Shown: positions 31,362 to 34,437 of the stretch, one piece after another
Position numbering within the stretch: position 1 is the first letter of the stretch
Layout: every line of letters begins with the position of its first letter
Assembly (NCBI GenBank): GCA_045616445.1
Contig: JAZLGR010000027.1
Location: 1-34,437 of the forward strand
DNA: 34,437 nucleotides
Origin: Fimousia sp045616445
GTDB lineage: Bacteria > Bacillota > Clostridia > Lachnospirales > Lachnospiraceae
Direction: 5' to 3'
Program-made: the position numbers and the translations under genes
Notes under the pieces: model-generated
Told to the model about the DNA's origin: nothing
Database searches by the model: none
Seen by the model: the letters and a program-made list of their open reading frames with translations, nothing else

Positions 31362-31844
31362 ATGAAAATCAAAACTACATTCTACGGATTACTTGCTACA
31401 TTATTGGTAGTATTACCATTTACTGGCATGTATGTCCCAAGTGATCAGTATACTGAACAAAGCTACTCACAAGTAACCGTAACTAATGAAGAGAATACTA
31501 CCGATTCAGATGTTCCATTCCAGACAGAACAAATGCAGTTTGAAGATATTGCCAATAATGAAACCGTTAAGGCATCTAGAAAACAAAACATTCAAAAGGA
31601 AAAAACAAGAACTATCAGAAGTTTCATTCGTAAGTTCTTCAATAATACGCTGGATAACTTTAGTATTTCTGATGGTTTTGTAATCGGTGCTTTCTTTGCA
31701 CCACTTTTAGAGAAAATCAAAAAATTATTCAAGAAAGCAAAGGAACTCTTACAAAAAATCTCAAGAAAACCTATGACAGATCAAAATAATAATATCATTA
31801 GTTTTGAGGACGAATTAGAAAAAAGACGTAATCATAATCAGTGA
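31362..31844 (+). CDS. Exported Lys-rich protein of unknown function
   Basis: 160 residues from the ATG at 31362, set by GAGGAG 10 bases upstream. An N-terminal hydrophobic segment (about 7-25) acts as signal peptide or anchor. A polar Glu/Thr-rich stretch follows, then a Lys/Arg-rich region, a hydrophobic patch (SDGFVIGAFFAPLLEKI) and an amphipathic Lys helix. No family recognised. TATAAT (near 31324) precedes it and a strong terminator follows, so it is a single gene. Confidence 0.65.
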   Translation: MKIKTTFYGLLATLLVVLPFTGMYVPSDQYTEQSYSQVTVTNEENTTDSDVPFQTEQMQFEDIANNETVKASRKQNIQKEKTRTIRSFIRKFFNNTLDNFSISDGFVIGAFFAPLLEKIKKLFKKAKELLQKISRKPMTDQNNNIISFEDELEKRRNHNQ

Positions 31845-31851
31845 ACAAAAT

Positions 31852-31890
31852 CCCTTCACAAATCATAATTGTGTGAAGGGATTTTTTGTT
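31852..31890 (+). terminator. Terminator of the exported Lys-rich protein gene
   Basis: CCCTTCACA/TGTGAAGGG stem followed by ATTTTTTG, 8 bases after the stop. Confidence 0.85.
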
Positions 31891-31962
31891 TTCAGCCGAT
31901 TATGATATAATCTCATCTCTCTCATAGGTTTAACCATCTAATTATATCAATACAATGGTGGA

Positions 31963-32892
31963 TTATCTTTGAAAATTAGGTTGATATTTTGTAAGAATTG
32001 TTTTTTTATTTTCAAGATATGTTGAGAGCATGGAATTTCGCTCCTTGAGTTGATCTTCTCTTGGAATATTCGTAACACATTCGCTTATTTCCTTTGTACT
32101 ATAAAATCGTTCAAGAACAAGACCTGAATAGCTGGCAACACTACCTATAATCGGAACAGAGGAAAGAACAACATTAACAATTTCAACTAAATCATTCTTC
32201 ATACCCTCATTTTTTAGATATTGCAGTCTTTCTTTCGCTGACATATATTTGTTCATTTTCTTTAGTTCTTCATCAATTTTTACATGGTCATTATACATAA
32301 CACTCATTGTAGAACGTTCCAACTGGCTAGCGAAATCATTCCAATACTCAACGAAGTTATAATAATTATCATGTGTAATATTACCAGTTCTAAATACCAT
32401 CATCAAATCTTCATCTATCAATTTCTGCATACGTTTTCGTAAATCAAGGAATGCTTCAGTAGATAATAATGAAAGGCAATCATCATCAAAGGCCCAATAA
32501 CTAATAGGGCGAAGTTTATCGAAGTCAAGGTGATCAGCTGATACGATTTTATTACCAATTGTAGATTCTAAATGTATTGGCATATGTCTAGCCTCTGATG
32601 ATAACAGGCAATTATAATTATGATACTCACTAGCATACTTATCATTCAAATAAGCAGAAATATTCACATTATAGCAGCCAAAAGTATAATCATATATTTC
32701 TTCTAACCTCGCCTGCGTGATAACTCCATCCGCTCTTTGTCTGCTAATAAAGTCCAATATATCTCTCTGCAAGACATTCGGCGCATGAAACATCTTTCTC
32801 AGTTCTTGATCTGTCTCATCGTTTCGATTAAGAATTAACGCCTGTTTATCTTCTGTTCCAGCTAATAGATTATGTTTAAATCGTTCACCCAT
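31963..32892 (-). CDS. Protein of unknown function, second gene of a two-gene operon
   Basis: 309 residues, soluble, mostly helical by composition, and no signal peptide. Near residues 235-260 there is a moderately hydrophobic stretch (VEIVNVVLSSVPIIGSVASY) that may be a membrane-interacting helix. I see no catalytic motif. The start has only a weak AAGTGA site, which suits translation coupled to the preceding gene 18 bases away. Its place beside an antitoxin/chaperone module and its A/T-rich codon use mark it as accessory; a defence or toxin role is possible but not shown. Confidence 0.6.
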   Translation of the reverse strand: MGERFKHNLLAGTEDKQALILNRNDETDQELRKMFHAPNVLQRDILDFISRQRADGVITQARLEEIYDYTFGCYNVNISAYLNDKYASEYHNYNCLLSSEARHMPIHLESTIGNKIVSADHLDFDKLRPISYWAFDDDCLSLLSTEAFLDLRKRMQKLIDEDLMMVFRTGNITHDNYYNFVEYWNDFASQLERSTMSVMYNDHVKIDEELKKMNKYMSAKERLQYLKNEGMKNDLVEIVNVVLSSVPIIGSVASYSGLVLERFYSTKEISECVTNIPREDQLKERNSMLSTYLENKKTILTKYQPNFQR

Positions 32893-32910
32893 TTCACTTA
32901 ATTCATAATA

Positions 32911-33246
32911 TTATTTAGTGACTGGAAGAGTATCCAGATATGTAGCATAGTCACCATTATCGTCAGGAAGATATGGCACAGGATTTATACTATTATTCAT
33001 CCCTGTCCAAATTTCAGTAAAATGATATTTTTTATCGTTTTTCTTTCGCACAGCTACTTCAATTAATCCATTCTGAATTAATTTTTCAAAATCTTTCTTC
33101 GTACTTTCTACACGATTGAGGTTATGAGGATTTTGTAATTCGATATCATGATATCCAGACATTAACATCTGCAGACGTGGATCAGTCAAGAATTGAGAGT
33201 CACTCATTACAATTGATTTATTCATCAAAATATCATACTTTTTCAC
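32911..33246 (-). CDS. Protein of unknown function, first gene of a two-gene operon
   Basis: 111 residues, GTG start at 33246 with AGGT 6 bases upstream; a later ATG (residue 8) is possible. Residues 38-62 (NLNRVESTKKDFEKLIQNGLIEVAV) look like a short winged-helix or partner-binding segment: helix, turn, then strands with basic residues. The rest is polar. No family recognised. Co-transcribed with the 309-residue gene. Confidence 0.55.
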   Translation of the reverse strand: MKKYDILMNKSIVMSDSQFLTDPRLQMLMSGYHDIELQNPHNLNRVESTKKDFEKLIQNGLIEVAVRKKNDKKYHFTEIWTGMNNSINPVPYLPDDNGDYATYLDTLPVTK

Positions 33247-33337
33247 ATCCTAACCTAATATTTATATTATAATAACAATATTATCCATATCCCTTAATTC
33301 TTTATATTCTTCAAAATAACACTATTTGAAACAACCT

Positions 33338-33385
33338 AAAACGTCTTCAAAAGTTACTAGCATAACAATTGAAGACGTTCTTTTC
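33338..33385. terminator. Terminator of the antitoxin/chaperone unit
   Basis: AACGTCTTCAA/TTGAAGACGTT, a perfect 11-bp stem; T-rich flanks are better on the plus strand and poor on the minus. It lies after the SecB-like stop (33403) and before the two-gene operon, so it probably separates them. Confidence 0.55.
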
Positions 33386-33402
33386 TATTCTATTCAGCAG
33401 AA

Positions 33403-33834
33403 TTATTTCTCCATAATCTTTTTATAATAATCAATAACATTCACAAAAGGAATAACAATCTTGCCTTCATTAAAAATACTTGCGGAGATAGATTCAATCT
33501 TTCCTCTTGCGATTCCAATTAATGCAGCAGCACCATTGATCATAATGAATTCCTCAAAATCATCAATTTCCATTTGTTCTTCTGCCAAAAATGCTCCTTC
33601 AACAGTCATATCCATCGTACATTCTGCATCTTCTTTTACAATTTTTAATTCAAAATCTATATCTAATGTACCAATCAGAGTCTCATCATTAGCCACTATT
33701 CTTGCATCATTAATATTAAATCCAAAGCTTCTTTCTTCCTCATTCTGAATATCAATAATGCTGTTACTAATTTCGAGATTCTTAATTGATGTTCCGACTA
33801 ATTGAACTTTTGGAGTGACATAATTGAATTTCAT
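33403..33834 (-). CDS. SecB-like chaperone of a toxin-antitoxin-chaperone module
   Basis: 143 residues. The second half fits the SecB fold: two long strands (LIGTLDIDFELKIVKEDAE, TMDMTVEGAFLAEEQ), then NGAAALIGIARGKIESISAS and GKIVIPFVNVIDYY, which parallel SecB's N-a-A-x-x-L-P-x-x-R and PVNF segments. Clostridia usually lack export SecB. Its ATG overlaps the stop of the upstream antitoxin gene (TAATG), so the two are translated together. In Mycobacterium tuberculosis the SecB-like Rv1957 protects antitoxin HigA1 in a toxin-antitoxin-chaperone system; this pair has the same layout. Fold call moderate to good. Confidence 0.75.
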   Translation of the reverse strand: MKFNYVTPKVQLVGTSIKNLEISNSIIDIQNEEERSFGFNINDARIVANDETLIGTLDIDFELKIVKEDAECTMDMTVEGAFLAEEQMEIDDFEEFIMINGAAALIGIARGKIESISASIFNEGKIVIPFVNVIDYYKKIMEK

Positions 33835-34241
33835 TAGGCAATCGCCTCCTTTATTCTATCGGAATGTAACCATCTAAATTTTGAATTACTTTTAACATTT
33901 TTTGAAGTTCTATTTTCATTCCATGATACAACTTTATAATCATTTTTATCGTGAGGCTTATTAATTTCAACAAATAATTCAAGATTTAATTTTTCACAGA
34001 TTTCATTCAAAGATTTAATTGTAAAATTATATTCTCTGCTTTCCCATTTTGAAATCATTCCTTGAGACACTCCCATATAATGAGCAAACTCTGTCTGTGT
34101 CATATTCATATCAATTCTACATTCCTCAATCTTTGCAGAAATTCTAGCCATCTCAATAATTGATTTAATTTCGGCCTGCGAAATACCTTCAGAAACCCAA
34201 CTGGTATTTTTCGCATTCTTCATTTTATCTCTAAGTCCCAT
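33834..34241 (-). CDS. XRE/HigA-type antitoxin with C-terminal tail
   Basis: 135 residues. A helix-turn-helix of the XRE type (about 46-90: MTQTEFAHYMGVSQGMISKW, ESREYNFTIKSLNEICEKL) lies in the middle. The C-terminal tail (about 110-135) ends in SKFRWLHSDRIKEAIA. HigA antitoxins that depend on a SecB-like chaperone carry a short hydrophobic/aromatic C-terminal chaperone-addiction (ChAD) segment; this tail is a candidate. It is translationally coupled to the SecB-like gene. Ribosome site weak (AAGAGAA). Confidence 0.8.
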   Translation of the reverse strand: MGLRDKMKNAKNTSWVSEGISQAEIKSIIEMARISAKIEECRIDMNMTQTEFAHYMGVSQGMISKWESREYNFTIKSLNEICEKLNLELFVEINKPHDKNDYKVVSWNENRTSKNVKSNSKFRWLHSDRIKEAIA

Positions 34242-34293
34242 AGTTCTCTTGTATGATATTGAGGAAGATCAATATCACATCTTTCCTTTCATT

Positions 34294-34437
34294 TTAATAT
34301 CGTGGTTCAATACATTCAGATACTGTGGACAAATGATGTTTCCCTGTAGCTCTGACTACTCGAAGGAGTGTATTGCCGCTACCTTTATCTGAATTGTTTA
34401 TAGCTGGATGTTGCCGGGTAATCCGAGTACTTATTTC
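34294..34437 (-). CDS. C-terminal end of an unidentified ORF at the window edge
   Basis: The minus-strand frame is open from the window edge for 47 codons, ending RVVRATGKHHLSTVSECIEP followed by RY and a stop, 52 bases before the antitoxin start. In toxin-antitoxin-chaperone operons the toxin gene sits here, but this end does not look like a RelE/HigB C-terminus. It could be an unrelated or non-coding frame. Confidence 0.25.
   Translation of the reverse strand, partial: EISTRITRQHPAINNSDKGSGNTLLRVVRATGKHHLSTVSECIEPRY

Overview
The window reads as chromosomal DNA of a gut-type Clostridia bacterium, most likely Lachnospiraceae. The grounds are moderate GC, strong AGGAGG-type ribosome binding sites, A/T-rich promoters, PASTA-kinase and FHA signalling, ferredoxin-linked enzymes and many small family-typical proteins. 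No tRNA, rRNA or CRISPR array was seen. The assignment comes from protein character, not from a database search.

Layout. Positions 1-180: the start of a leftward gene that resembles an IS110-type transposase (only 7 codons are visible), with its upstream region. 280-5752: a signalling cluster with a zinc-ribbon/PASTA Ser/Thr kinase, two FHA proteins, a LytTR regulator whose receiver has Glu at the phospho-acceptor position, and a membrane-anchored protein. 5961-6989: a small protein with an N-terminal Cys-containing leader-like motif, and a YcxB-like membrane protein. 7113-10949: a TRAP transporter made of DctQ plus one 1104-residue protein in which the DctM permease is fused to two tandem DctP-type binding domains that are about 80% identical. 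11202-13756: an operon with a possible 19-residue peptide, a radical SAM/SPASM enzyme, an HPr-kinase-like P-loop protein and a secreted basic protein. 13937-18758: a ferredoxin-type protein, a divergent Crp/Fnr regulator, two Gfo/Idh/MocA oxidoreductases and a fructosamine kinase. 18759-19370: a repeat-rich intergenic region. 19421-20620: a small Cys protein and a sigma-70 factor. 20717-22965: a PcfJ-like protein flanked by two direct copies of a structured, probably RNA-coding element. 23118-24811: a 39-residue peptide gene and a membrane-anchored PstS-like protein. 24991-25226: an array of 64-bp repeats. 25351-31111: housekeeping and accessory genes (GNAT, YwqG, a zinc-ribbon gene broken by an amber codon, lysA, a hexapeptide acetyltransferase, a ferredoxin-nitroreductase). 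31362-34437: an accessory end with an exported Lys-rich protein, a two-gene operon of unknown function and a HigA-like antitoxin translationally coupled to a SecB-like chaperone.

The most notable systems are the DctM-DctP-DctP fusion, the antitoxin/SecB-like chaperone module, the duplicated structured element around the PcfJ gene, and the radical SAM/HPr-kinase-like operon. All identities rest on motif reading by eye.
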